26,857 bases of DNA from a virus: the IMG/VR virus record IMGVR_UViG_3300027714_000101, positions 1 through 26,857 of that record. One strand, 5' to 3'. The position numbers and the translations under genes were made by a program. Below are positions 1-7,560 of the stretch, one piece after another. Position 1 is the stretch's first letter, and every line of letters begins with the position of its first letter. Below the pieces are notes generated by a model. The model searched no databases, had not been told where the DNA came from, and saw only the letters and a list, made by a program, of their open reading frames with translations.

Positions 1-1687
1 CATTTCTTGCATCCTGTGCTGACAAGAATCTTGTTGCAGCTGTCACAGCGTTCGCTTTTAAACCTGTATAATTGCCAGGGTTGTCGATCGAATCTTGCAG
101 CACCATTTTGGCATTAGCCGTCATCCTGGCAATTTCTGCAGATCTCGCAATGATGCCAGCCGTCTTTTCTAGATACGCGGTTTCATCAATAGCTAAATAA
201 TCTCCCAACCCAATTCCCCTCGCAATAGTCTCTGGTAAGGTCGCTGCAAGATTTCGTTTGATATCTTCGACAGATGGAATTAGTCCATAGAGCCATTCAA
301 CAAACTCTTTAATGTTTTGTATAAATGTATTCTTTTCACCATCATCCTCGATGCTAAACACTCTTTTAAGTTCATTAATAATAGCATTGATGGGTGAGAA
401 TACTATATTGGCAAGTGTACCCAATATAGATTTACCCATATTCAAAGGCGACTGTGACCACCAATCATCCCAAGCCTTTTGAGCTTCAGCCTGACCTTCT
501 TCTGTTGTGCCTGTGGCACCAAACAAGTTTCTAATAAAGTCAAGGGATTTGCCAAGCATATCGAATGGGTATTGAATGATGTCTTTTATTATGGTTGTAA
601 ATGAAAAATCTTCAAACCCAGCCATGAAACTTGTAAACGCATTTGTATCATTAAATGTGCCATCAGCGTTTAGCCATGCAGCCGGCACAAATTGTTTAAT
701 GATGTATCCAGGAATTGCTTTAATGAAGTCGAGCATTTCACCAAAGAAGGAAGACAAAGCACCACTGAGGAAGCCACCAAGACCGCCGCCAATCCACTTG
801 TCCATTTTACCTTCACGGTCTTCCATCTCAGCCTGAGCTTCGCCCACACCATCAAACACAGATAGAATAACAGCAATAGGTCTCAATACTTTCAAAAAGG
901 TCTTGAGCCATTTGTTATCTTTTAGAGCCTGCATTGCCTTACTGATGAAGCCCTCTTTACCAATACCCTTAGTCAACTCAGCATTTGCTGCAAGGTTTGC
1001 CGCGTTGTTAGGCAGTCCATCTTCAACTGCCTTGAGGTTCTTTCCTAGGTCTTCTACGTATTTTGTTACGTTAGCAAAACCAACATACTTCTTGGATATT
1101 GCATCCACAAATCTGTTAGACTTTGGATCAAACTTATATTTGTCACCAATTAATTTGTCAATTGCTTTCATGTTTGCTGGGATATTGTCAAACATTCTTA
1201 GCGCTTTAGCACCCTTATCAGCCTTAGCCCACGCAGGTAACTTGAACGCTGCCATAGTGTTTTTAAGGAACCCTGTGTAGCCAGTGAACGCTCCTTTTAA
1301 GCGCCTTAGGTCTTTCATGTTAGGCCCAAGACCCTCAGTAGCAGCAACAAAGCCTGCCATGGTCGCTGTAATGGTTGCAACCGCACCACCAACCGCTGCT
1401 ATTAAGCCAGCGCCTGGCAACCCTGCAAGGAACATGCGGCGAGTGGAACTGTCGCTACTGCCACCAGAGGATGAAGAACTCCCTGCGCTGGAACGGGTTG
1501 CTGCTCTTCTAGCTTCAATGTCAGCTTCAAGCTGACGCTTTCTATCCAACTCTCCTTGTTCAAGAAAGGCCTTCATAGATTTAGTCAATGAAGCAACAGC
1601 CGCAGTAGTATCCTTCTGCGCCTTGACCTGATCTCTGTTAGAGTCTGCCAATGCTTTTGTTACATTGGATAGAGTAGCTTCAGCCAT
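1..1687 (-). CDS. Probable tail tape-measure protein (partial, C-terminus beyond the left edge)
   Basis: An uninterrupted minus-strand frame runs from an ATG at 1685-1687 to the window edge, giving the first 562 residues. The N-terminus is charged and helical (about 1-65), followed by a Ser/Gly-rich linker (about 67-82) and an Ala/Gly-rich membrane-like segment (about 86-116). More hydrophobic stretches lie near 268-282, 300-335 and 420-435. A helical protein with internal hydrophobic segments, encoded directly after the gp26 and tube-like genes, fits the tape measure, which sets tail length inside the tube and is ejected at infection. T4's tape measure gp29 is about 590 residues, so little may be missing. 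I do not recognise a gp29 signature; the call rests on composition and gene order. Its ATG lies inside the end of the -1 frame extension of gp26, suggesting translational coupling. Confidence 0.65.
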   Translation of the reverse strand, partial: MAEATLSNVTKALADSNRDQVKAQKDTTAAVASLTKSMKAFLEQGELDRKRQLEADIEARRAATRSSAGSSSSSGGSSDSSTRRMFLAGLPGAGLIAAVGGAVATITATMAGFVAATEGLGPNMKDLRRLKGAFTGYTGFLKNTMAAFKLPAWAKADKGAKALRMFDNIPANMKAIDKLIGDKYKFDPKSNRFVDAISKKYVGFANVTKYVEDLGKNLKAVEDGLPNNAANLAANAELTKGIGKEGFISKAMQALKDNKWLKTFLKVLRPIAVILSVFDGVGEAQAEMEDREGKMDKWIGGGLGGFLSGALSSFFGEMLDFIKAIPGYIIKQFVPAAWLNADGTFNDTNAFTSFMAGFEDFSFTTIIKDIIQYPFDMLGKSLDFIRNLFGATGTTEEGQAEAQKAWDDWWSQSPLNMGKSILGTLANIVFSPINAIINELKRVFSIEDDGEKNTFIQNIKEFVEWLYGLIPSVEDIKRNLAATLPETIARGIGLGDYLAIDETAYLEKTAGIIARSAEIARMTANAKMVLQDSIDNPGNYTGLKANAVTAATRFLSAQDARN

Positions 1688-1874
1688 GTTTCATATTCCT
1701 TGCTCGAGCAGCTTCGTTTTGTTCTTTGATATGATCTGTCAATAATGTAAGGTACACTTCCCTTTCCCAAGGCATCATATTGCCAATTTCGCTTAGTGAA
1801 TAGTGATGATGTTGCATCAGTTGGAAGTTAGTATTATAATGGTTCGCTAAGCTATCATGAGAAAGGCATACTAA
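1680..1874 (-). CDS. -1 frame extension of gp26 (probable frameshifted part of a tail assembly chaperone)
   Basis: The -1 frame relative to gp26 is open from the T-run at the gp26 stop down to a TGA at 1680-1682 and encodes 64 residues. It contains an HHHYSLSEI motif, an MMPWERE motif, an amphipathic helix and a charged C-terminus, so it reads as protein rather than noise. A slip by one base at the T-run would give a fusion of 233 + 64 = 297 residues. It ends 8 nt inside the tape-measure gene. The only ATG giving most of it alone (1815-1817, 45 residues) has no Shine-Dalgarno sequence, which favours frameshifting over independent initiation. Known precedents are lambda gpG/gpGT and P2 gpE/E', at the same genomic position. 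That this phage does it is inference. Confidence 0.6.
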   Translation of the reverse strand, partial: LVCLSHDSLANHYNTNFQLMQHHHYSLSEIGNMMPWEREVYLTLLTDHIKEQNEAARARNMKHG

Positions 1875-1880
1875 AAAAAA
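1871..1880 (-). other. Candidate -1 slippery site at the gp26 stop codon
   Basis: On the minus strand the last gp26 codons read GAT TTT TTT TAG, giving eight consecutive T's ending in the stop codon. This contains a T TTT TTT heptamer that fits the X XXY YYZ slippery pattern, with the stop immediately after it, where a paused ribosome could slip. After a -1 slip the next codons are TTA GTA TGC and the frame stays open for 64 codons. Transcript slippage adding one U would have the same result. I did not identify a downstream pseudoknot. Confidence 0.55.
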
Positions 1881-2572
1881 TCAGTCATTCCTTGTAGTGT
1901 GCGTGTGTTCACCTCTTCACAGCGTTCACATTCGAAATAAATATCGTGGGTTAATTTGGGCATCTGTTCAACATAAGCACTTAACATCCCAAATTGTGTA
2001 CTTGTCATAGACTCAATAAAATCAACAATCTCTTTATTAGAGACATCCTTTACAAGTGTGCGTTCTTCATCAGACACAATAGCCTCAATGCACTTACCAA
2101 TTAGATCAAAGCCAATAGATGTGCTGGACCCCAGCGCTTCAATCTCAATAATCTGCTTGTATGTTGGCCACTTCATTTCAATAGAAATCTCATCAGTTAG
2201 TTGAACAACATTATTAATCTCGGGGACATCGACAACAACAGAGCTGACATCTACTGCAACCTCGTTATCATGCTCACATTTAGAACACTTCATACCAAGT
2301 TTGGCATTCTCGCCCACAGACTTCGAGCGAATCTGAGTAAACATATACTCGACATCAAAGATTGCGAGAGCAGATGTGTTAATCTCATCTTGCACACAAG
2401 CAGCAATTGTATCAACAACTGCACTCAATGTAGCCTTGGAGTCTTGTGTCTCCATTGCCATCATTAAGATTTTTTCTTCTTTTACCAGGTATGGCCTGTA
2501 ATTTACCTTCTGTTTTGTTGAAGGAATAATCAATTCATACTTTGGAGAGTCATTCAGTTTAGGCAGTGCCAT
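1871..2572 (-). CDS. 26: T4 gp26-like baseplate hub / tail assembly protein
   Basis: The 233-residue protein has the typical T4 gp26 family (T4_baseplate) beginning: MALPKLN, then YELIIPST and YRPYLVKEEKILMMAME. Two CxxC pairs (C96/C99 and C215/C218) probably form a zinc-binding site. T4 gp26 is needed for hub assembly but, as far as I recall, has not been located in the finished baseplate, which suits a chaperone. The ATG is preceded by AAGGATG overlapping the stop of the upstream tube-like gene (11 nt gap). The gene lies between a tube-like gene and the tape measure, the normal slot for a tail assembly chaperone, and ends in a T-run with an open -1 frame. Confidence 0.85.
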   Translation of the reverse strand: MALPKLNDSPKYELIIPSTKQKVNYRPYLVKEEKILMMAMETQDSKATLSAVVDTIAACVQDEINTSALAIFDVEYMFTQIRSKSVGENAKLGMKCSKCEHDNEVAVDVSSVVVDVPEINNVVQLTDEISIEMKWPTYKQIIEIEALGSSTSIGFDLIGKCIEAIVSDEERTLVKDVSNKEIVDFIESMTSTQFGMLSAYVEQMPKLTHDIYFECERCEEVNTRTLQGMTDFF

Positions 2573-2583
2573 TCATTTCATCC

Positions 2584-3291
2584 TTAGAATAATTTAGTTA
2601 ATAATGTACCAATCTGTGACTTTGCAAAGTCAAGACCAGGTGTTGCTTGTTTTGTTTCTGATGTCCATTTGGTATATGACATAGCAACAGTCAATTCCAT
2701 TAGACCTTCTTGATCGTTAGCTAGCTCTACAGCCATCATAGTTGTTGGGAATGCTTCAAATAGCGTGCAAGTATATACTACTTGGTCGCCCGTGAGAAAA
2801 TTAAGATCAAACTGCCCTTGAGCAAAGTCAAACGGTCCAATCTTAGGCAATCTGTTTTGGATCTCAGAAGGAAGTTTGGGAATACCCAACGCTGTTGAAT
2901 ATACCGGTAAGCCTACACCCTTACGAAGTTGCTCAACTTGGATTGTAAATGAGTATTCATTCTTATACCCAAGCTCATAGGTGTCAGTATTAACAGCAAG
3001 GCTCTGCCATGTTTCAAAATACTTCTTAATGCCATAATCATTTAATAACAGAAATGACATGGTTATATCATCGTGTACAAACCCGTACGCAATCTTCTCA
3101 CGCTTCATACCGATCTCTCGGTCGTATGTTAGTACTTGCTTACCTGGTAAGTTGACTTTAGTGCACAGCAAGTTGACTTCAGTCGCAGATGCTCCTGGCA
3201 ATGATGGTAGCTTTACTCTGAATATATTTCCTCGGGCGATCCCGCCTTTGGCAGATATCTGACCTTTTAGTTGATCTACGCCATAGCTCAT
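2584..3291 (-). CDS. 54: Tail-tube-fold protein, probably baseplate tail tube initiator (gp54-like)
   Basis: This 235-residue protein looks like the gp19/gp54 tube family of T4-like phages. It starts MSYGVDQLKG, then has GGIARGNIFRVKLPSL, VNLPGKQ, and a conserved middle with YGIKKYFETWQ and YSFTIQV, ending in a hydrophobic C-terminus after MSYTKWTSE. The tube fold stacks as hexameric rings through which DNA passes; gp54 makes the first ring on the baseplate and gp19 the rest. Position beside gp26, with gp48 just across the divergent promoter, favours gp54. The major tube protein gp19 is the alternative, because the tube - chaperone - tape measure order fits it equally well. Its ATG overlaps the stop of the preceding gene (ATGA). 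Confidence 0.68.
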   Translation of the reverse strand: MSYGVDQLKGQISAKGGIARGNIFRVKLPSLPGASATEVNLLCTKVNLPGKQVLTYDREIGMKREKIAYGFVHDDITMSFLLLNDYGIKKYFETWQSLAVNTDTYELGYKNEYSFTIQVEQLRKGVGLPVYSTALGIPKLPSEIQNRLPKIGPFDFAQGQFDLNFLTGDQVVYTCTLFEAFPTTMMAVELANDQEGLMELTVAMSYTKWTSETKQATPGLDFAKSQIGTLLTKLF

Positions 3292-3881
3292 GAATTCATT
3301 TTCCTTCTAGAGTCTGCATAGACTGCCGATTGACTTGCTTTTTGGAAATCAGCAGTAGGAAGGAATGTCGCAATTTCCCATTCGGGAGCTGGGACAAACG
3401 CAAACTTACTTCTGACATGTGAAGTTAAGTAGTGTTTAATACAGGGCTTAAAGTACTTGAACTTTGCTGATCTTTGCAACACGTCGTATGTAGCTTCAAA
3501 TTGTGTGGTATCGTCGTATTTTTTATTATTGGTGACTTCCAATAGCGCGTCTAAGAACTTAGCTCTTAATACTGGTGGTAGGTAATGAAGATTCAATCCT
3601 AAGAAACCACCAGTAGCTGGCTTCAGAACAATTACCAAGGGAAAGCTATCGTAAAACGGAAGTGTGGCTTTTCCCTTAGGATCATAAAAGAACATCATCA
3701 TACTACCAAGAATCTGTCTGCCCTTTAGTTGAATAGGATCTTCTTTCATCAGCGAGCCCCTGCTGACATTTTTGCCCATGGCGGCGGCCTTCTTACGGAA
3801 CCACTCGCGTGATTGAGCAGAACGCGGAGTGATACCGTTTCTGAATGCTTCGTACTCTAGGTTTTTAAATAATTGACTCAT
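3288..3881 (-). CDS. Conserved T4-like structural-region protein of unknown function
   Basis: The 197-residue protein resembles a family common in T4-like phages that I cannot name with certainty. Visible blocks are a basic N-terminus with SREWFRKKA (about 24-32), then FYDPKGKATLPFYDSFPLV (about 65-83), LGLNLHYLPPVLRAKFLDAL (about 94-113), NNKKYDD, KYFKPCIKHYL and a C-terminal ADSRRKM. There is no signal peptide or membrane segment. It sits between gp4 and the tube-like gene and shares an ATGA overlap with the latter, so a role in tail or head completion is likely from context only. The start codon lacks a Shine-Dalgarno sequence, and a late-promoter motif ends only 5 nt upstream, so the mRNA may be leaderless. 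T4 gene 2 lies next to gene 4 in T4, but I see no gp2 signature. Confidence 0.7.
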   Translation of the reverse strand: MSQLFKNLEYEAFRNGITPRSAQSREWFRKKAAAMGKNVSRGSLMKEDPIQLKGRQILGSMMMFFYDPKGKATLPFYDSFPLVIVLKPATGGFLGLNLHYLPPVLRAKFLDALLEVTNNKKYDDTTQFEATYDVLQRSAKFKYFKPCIKHYLTSHVRSKFAFVPAPEWEIATFLPTADFQKASQSAVYADSRRKMNS

Positions 3882-3886
3882 GCCGG

Positions 3887-3894
3887 TATTTATA
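3887..3894 (-). promoter_or_regulatory. Late promoter (TATAAATA) on the minus strand
   Basis: An exact T4-type late promoter core, TATAAATA, reads on the minus strand in the 83-nt gap before the 197-residue gene. With the usual T4 geometry (core at about -13 to -6) transcription would start at 3881, the A of the ATG. The promoter would drive the unknown protein, the gp54-like protein, gp26 and the tape measure. Confidence 0.6.
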
Positions 3895-3964
3895 TCTTTT
3901 TCCGTTGCCTTTTTTCATAATCAGGTGTATAATCATATAGCGGGTTATGAGGGGCAGCTAAGAG

Positions 3965-4468
3965 TTACTTCTTCTTCTTAATTGGTTTTTTAAATGGCTT
4001 TAGAGGCTTCAATGGTTTTAAGGCTCTGCTTGACTTGGGAAGTATACCCATCTTCTCCAATGTATGTTCTGTCCATATCTCAAACCCCCAGTTCCTATCT
4101 TTTGCATATTCTCTAGCAGCGGTCCACTTGTTTTCATTCTTAATATAAGTCAGGGCTTCATTAAGATATCTTTTAGTTTTATCTGGTCGTTTAGGAGGAG
4201 CCGTTTCTTTTGCTGGTTTGATCTCAACAAGAACGGTTCTACCATCCTTATAAGTAATCTTGAGATCCATAAAGTATCTATGGTACTTTTTATCAACATC
4301 ATAATAATATGGGATAACAACCTCTTCAGATGACCACTCCTTCACTTGTGAGTTTCCCTCACACCAACTGAAGCAATTTTTCTCCCAAAGAGATCTATAG
4401 ATCACCTTAGTGTGATCGCCTTTATACTTAGATGGGTTTTTGACAATGTACTTACCTGAATAGGCCAT
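3965..4468 (-). CDS. 4: Head completion nuclease gp4 (T4 gp4/gp50 family)
   Basis: The 167-residue protein matches the T4 head-completion protein gp4: AYSGKYIVKNPSKYKGD, YRSLWEKNCFSWCEGN, W-SEEVVIPY, HRYFMDLKI and VLVEIKP. These fit a TnsA-like PD-(D/E)xK nuclease with probable active-site residues D68, E82 and K84. SEE (47-49) may supply another acidic residue. A C-terminal block (KWTAAREYAKDRNW...FEIWTE) matches the end of the same fold. In T4, gp4 acts on packaged heads before tail joining. The last 20 residues are an unusually basic, LKP-repeated tail. It is the first gene of the minus-strand operon, 49 nt from the divergent gp48 gene. I see no strong Shine-Dalgarno sequence or exact late promoter for it. 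Confidence 0.87.
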   Translation of the reverse strand: MAYSGKYIVKNPSKYKGDHTKVIYRSLWEKNCFSWCEGNSQVKEWSSEEVVIPYYYDVDKKYHRYFMDLKITYKDGRTVLVEIKPAKETAPPKRPDKTKRYLNEALTYIKNENKWTAAREYAKDRNWGFEIWTEHTLEKMGILPKSSRALKPLKPLKPFKKPIKKKK

Positions 4469-4475
4469 TTTTATG

Positions 4476-4483
4476 TATAAATA
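4476..4483 (+). promoter_or_regulatory. Late promoter (TATAAATA) for the baseplate operon
   Basis: An exact TATAAATA lies in the 49-nt divergent spacer between gp4 and gp48, on the plus strand, with 34 nt between the motif and the gp48 ATG. That leaves a short leader holding a weak TTGGAA ribosome site. It probably starts the plus-strand baseplate transcript. Confidence 0.72.
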
Positions 4484-4517
4484 CCTTTAACAATTCTTAA
4501 TACTTATTGGAAATATA

Positions 4518-5489
4518 ATGGCCACATATACGTATCCACTAGAACGTCAAGATGACTACAAGGGTAGAATCACATTTCGTCCTATTGTATATAGTCCTCC
4601 AGAAGTTAATACTTCAGGGCTTGGCGGTTTCTTCCGGCGTGGATCTGGCGAAGGTTTAGCAAGCAGGTTCACAGAAACTGGTGCATTTGAAGCAATTCAG
4701 ACGGCAGAGCCCTTCGGTGGGCGTGGTCCAGATATTGATATAGAACCCGTTGGTGACCAGATTATACAAGCAAGTAATGAGTTTACAGATCGAAGTAAAG
4801 GTGTGATTCTATACTTGCCCACTGCATTTATTGTTAATGATCAAATGAATTACGAACAACTGAACTTAGGTCCAATTGGTGCCACAGCAGAAGCTGGCAT
4901 GAAAGCTGGCCAAGGAGCTATGGGCGCACTTGCCCGAGGTGCTGGCCAAGCTGCGAGCAGCATGGTTGGACTTTTGACAGGATCGGTTACTGATCAAAGA
5001 GCGGCTCGTTTAGCTGCTGTACGACTAGCGCAGGCCGCACCAATAGGAGAAACTGGAGCTAATGCTGTTGGGTCAGCGTTGGGTGTTGCGGTCAATCCTA
5101 ACACAAGAGCCTTATTTAGATCTGTGGGTCTCAGAGAGTTTTCTTTTTCATTCCAATTGATTGCTTCTTCGGCTAATGAAGCCGATGAGATTGAACGCAT
5201 TGTAAAATTCTTTAGAGAAGAAATGTATCCAGACACTATCAATATTCCAGGTGGTTTGAATGTGCCTGTTGGATATGAATTCCCAAATAAATTTGAAATT
5301 GTAATTGATTATAATAATACACAGGTCGGTACTAGAATACTTCCTTCATTTTTACGGAGTGCACAGGTTACTTACAATCCCAACAATATGGGATATCACA
5401 GAGACGGTAAACCTTCTGAAGTGTCAATGACTCTGTCGTTCGGTGAATCAAAAACATTGACAAAACAAGATATCAGAGATGGATACTAA
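4518..5489 (+). CDS. 48: Baseplate tail tube cap gp48
   Basis: The 323-residue protein has the marine T4-like gp48 layout: an N-terminal ATYTYPLERQDDYKGRITFR, a Gly/Ala-rich variable middle (about 30-190), and a conserved C-terminal half with LFRSVGLREFSFSFQLI, SSANEADEIERIVKFFREEM, LPSFLRSAQVTYNPN and MTLSFGESKTLTKQDI. In T4, gp48 sits on the hub and connects it to gp54 at the base of the tube; its C-terminal fold is related to the tube protein. T4 gp48 is 364 residues, so this one is slightly short. It is the first gene after the late promoter, and gp53 follows after 2 nt. Confidence 0.88.
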   Translation: MATYTYPLERQDDYKGRITFRPIVYSPPEVNTSGLGGFFRRGSGEGLASRFTETGAFEAIQTAEPFGGRGPDIDIEPVGDQIIQASNEFTDRSKGVILYLPTAFIVNDQMNYEQLNLGPIGATAEAGMKAGQGAMGALARGAGQAASSMVGLLTGSVTDQRAARLAAVRLAQAAPIGETGANAVGSALGVAVNPNTRALFRSVGLREFSFSFQLIASSANEADEIERIVKFFREEMYPDTINIPGGLNVPVGYEFPNKFEIVIDYNNTQVGTRILPSFLRSAQVTYNPNNMGYHRDGKPSEVSMTLSFGESKTLTKQDIRDGY

Positions 5490-5491
5490 GA

Positions 5492-6220
5492 ATGTTTTTT
5501 AAGAATTATCCTCAGACGCTTTATAAGTTTGGCAATGAAATAAGTCAGACGGCCATTCAAGATCTATCAGCATATGTTGATCTGATCGATCAAGTGAAAG
5601 ACAATATCAACTTTTACCAAAAGTATACAATACTTGACGGAGACAGACCAGATACACTTTCATTGAAGCTGTATGGGTCTGTAGCATATTACTGGACATT
5701 CTTTTTGTTGAACGATTCTATTAGACAACAAGGCTGGCCTTTGACAGCACAAGATATCCGTGTTAAGGCTGCTGTTGATTATCCTAATACAATACTTACA
5801 ACAAGAGACATGGATGCGGTATTAGCATACTTTCAGGTTGGCAGTACAGTTACTGGCCAATCATCTGCGGCAAGTGGAACTGTACTTAAACGTAACATTG
5901 ATCTGGGTCAAATATTTGTGTCTGGCGCTGGCGGATTTTTAGCAAGTGAGGTTATATCAGACACTTCAAATCCTGAATTACCTCAGTTTCTTGAAATTGT
6001 ATCAGCGGCCAAAGAGCACTTGGGAATTCATCATTACACAAATTCTGATGGCTATGCTGACATTGATCCTAGATCAGCACCTGGTGCGACATTAGCAGCT
6101 GTTAGCTATCTTGATAGGTATGTGTCGTCAAATGACACTCTAAAAGAAATAAAAGTAATAAAACCATCAGCTATAGGTGAGATCTTCTCAGCTTATCAAG
6201 AAGCGCTGAGAACAGTCTAA
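5492..6220 (+). CDS. 53: Baseplate wedge protein gp53
   Basis: The first about 100 residues of this 242-residue protein match gp53: FFKNYPQTLYKFGNE, then YTILDGDRPDTLSLKLYG, YYWTFFLLNDS and GWPL. This region resembles the LysM-like fold described for T4 gp53, which clamps adjacent wedges around the hub. Residues about 115-158 form an inserted beta module (VTGQSSAASGTV ... GGFLASEVI) of the same type seen in the gp8-like and DUF4815 proteins. The C-terminus (LKEIKVIKPSAIGEIFSAYQE) is typical of gp53. In T4, gene 53 also follows gene 4, although here gp48 and a strand switch lie between. The stop overlaps the next ATG by one base. Confidence 0.86.
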   Translation: MFFKNYPQTLYKFGNEISQTAIQDLSAYVDLIDQVKDNINFYQKYTILDGDRPDTLSLKLYGSVAYYWTFFLLNDSIRQQGWPLTAQDIRVKAAVDYPNTILTTRDMDAVLAYFQVGSTVTGQSSAASGTVLKRNIDLGQIFVSGAGGFLASEVISDTSNPELPQFLEIVSAAKEHLGIHHYTNSDGYADIDPRSAPGATLAAVSYLDRYVSSNDTLKEIKVIKPSAIGEIFSAYQEALRTV

Positions 6221-7560
6221 TGGCCAACATTGCAAAGAAAGTTGCAGAGTCTCCCTTTGATTATGTTTTAGAAAAAGCAGTAATTGAGTCTGACTCATTT
6301 CCCGAAGGTCGTTTTATTGATATAAAAAATGTTATAACTGACATTGAAATATTTGAACATCTTGATAAACCGTACCTTACAGGAGCTGTAGCATTTGTAG
6401 ATGACGCGGATATCTACAACCTCGCTGACTTTGGCGGTGCTGAAAAAATTACTCTACGATTTAAATTGCCTGGACCTTCTTCTTATCCAAGTGAAAAAGT
6501 ATTTAGAGTGGAAAAGGTTCTAAAAAACATAAAGACAAATGATAGTACAGGTGTTGTTGTTCTTCATTTAATTGAAGAGCACGCTTTTGTATCTAGTCTA
6601 ATTAATGTTAACAAAGCATATACTGGTAAACCCTCAGAGATTATTCAGAACATTATAAAGGATAATCTAGGCCTTGAATTTTCTGGACCAATTGTACCAG
6701 ACGATCAACCAAATATGAGAGTAATTGTTCCAAATCTAACTGCGCTTGCGGCCGCATTGTGGGTTAGGAATAGAACAACATCTAAAGAGGGACTACCTTA
6801 CTATCTATTTTCAACTTTAGCAAATTCTAAGATGCATTTAGTCGATCTGGCTGAGATGTTAAATTCATCTGTTGATCCTACTCCGTATTGGTATTCTCAA
6901 CTATATGCAGCTAATAGTGTTGATAGGTCTGTTGCGGATCAATCATATATAATTCAGAATTACTTTTCGAGAAACACAGATGAGATTCTTCCTTTAATTA
7001 GAAAAGGTCTTGTCGGAGCTAATCATATATTCTATGACAGTATGACAGGATCACCTCACAAACTCAAGTTTAATGTCAACAAAACTTTTGACGAATTAAA
7101 AAGTAGTAGTATAGTCCAATCAAACCAAAATAAAATGAGCTATAAACCCGAGTATAAGTACAACGATACTGCATTTCACGATATGGTATCACATCAAAAA
7201 ACACACATTACAACTACCAATACATATGCTGATGCGGCTAACTATACTGAGTCTAATAATCTTGGATCCCATAAACAGAAGATTATATCTGAAGCGCTAA
7301 GAGACTTTATTGTTAAAGATAGTATAGATGTTGTATTGCCAGGAAGAAACTTTCTTCAAGGCAATTACAGTAACACAATTGGTAACCAACTTAGATTAAG
7401 ATTTTTGAATAATGCCCCAGATGCATCTCAGAAAGACATTGATAATAAGAAGTCTGGTGATTATCTTATATATGCTTGTAAGCATACCTTTAGGAAAGAA
7501 AGATATGATGTAATGGTTAGTGGTGTTAAGCTGGCCAACCTCCAAGATGGAAGAAATTAA
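6220..7560 (+). CDS. Baseplate central hub protein (gp27-like)
   Basis: The 446-residue protein is followed directly by a gp5-type OB-fold protein, as expected for a hub pair. The N-terminus has FIDIKNVITDIEIFEHLDKPYLTG and VFRVEKVLKN, a beta-rich tube-like domain, then GKPSEIIQNIIKDNL (about 137-151), as in gp27/gpD hub proteins. The C-terminus DYLIYACKHTFRKERYDVM is typical of the last hub domain. T4 gp27 (391 residues) forms the trimeric ring joining the six-fold tube to the three-fold spike. Residues about 330-345 are rich in His/Thr/Asn and look like an exposed loop. Start and stop are fused to neighbours (1-base overlap before, 0 nt after), so translation is coupled. Confidence 0.75.
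   Translation: MANIAKKVAESPFDYVLEKAVIESDSFPEGRFIDIKNVITDIEIFEHLDKPYLTGAVAFVDDADIYNLADFGGAEKITLRFKLPGPSSYPSEKVFRVEKVLKNIKTNDSTGVVVLHLIEEHAFVSSLINVNKAYTGKPSEIIQNIIKDNLGLEFSGPIVPDDQPNMRVIVPNLTALAAALWVRNRTTSKEGLPYYLFSTLANSKMHLVDLAEMLNSSVDPTPYWYSQLYAANSVDRSVADQSYIIQNYFSRNTDEILPLIRKGLVGANHIFYDSMTGSPHKLKFNVNKTFDELKSSSIVQSNQNKMSYKPEYKYNDTAFHDMVSHQKTHITTTNTYADAANYTESNNLGSHKQKIISEALRDFIVKDSIDVVLPGRNFLQGNYSNTIGNQLRLRFLNNAPDASQKDIDNKKSGDYLIYACKHTFRKERYDVMVSGVKLANLQDGRN

Noticed and set aside
319-326. TATAAATG near-match to a late promoter on the plus strand
   Set aside because: Not an exact core, and it lies inside and antisense to the tape-measure gene with no plus-strand gene behind it.
903-1535. Plus-strand open frames opposite the tape-measure gene
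   Set aside because: They are antisense shadows of a continuous minus-strand frame with better composition and gene context; no ribosome sites.
1680-1817. A stand-alone 45-residue gene in the gap before the tape measure
   Set aside because: Possible, but no ribosome site precedes its ATG and the open frame extends upstream exactly to the gp26 T-run, so the frameshift explanation is preferred.
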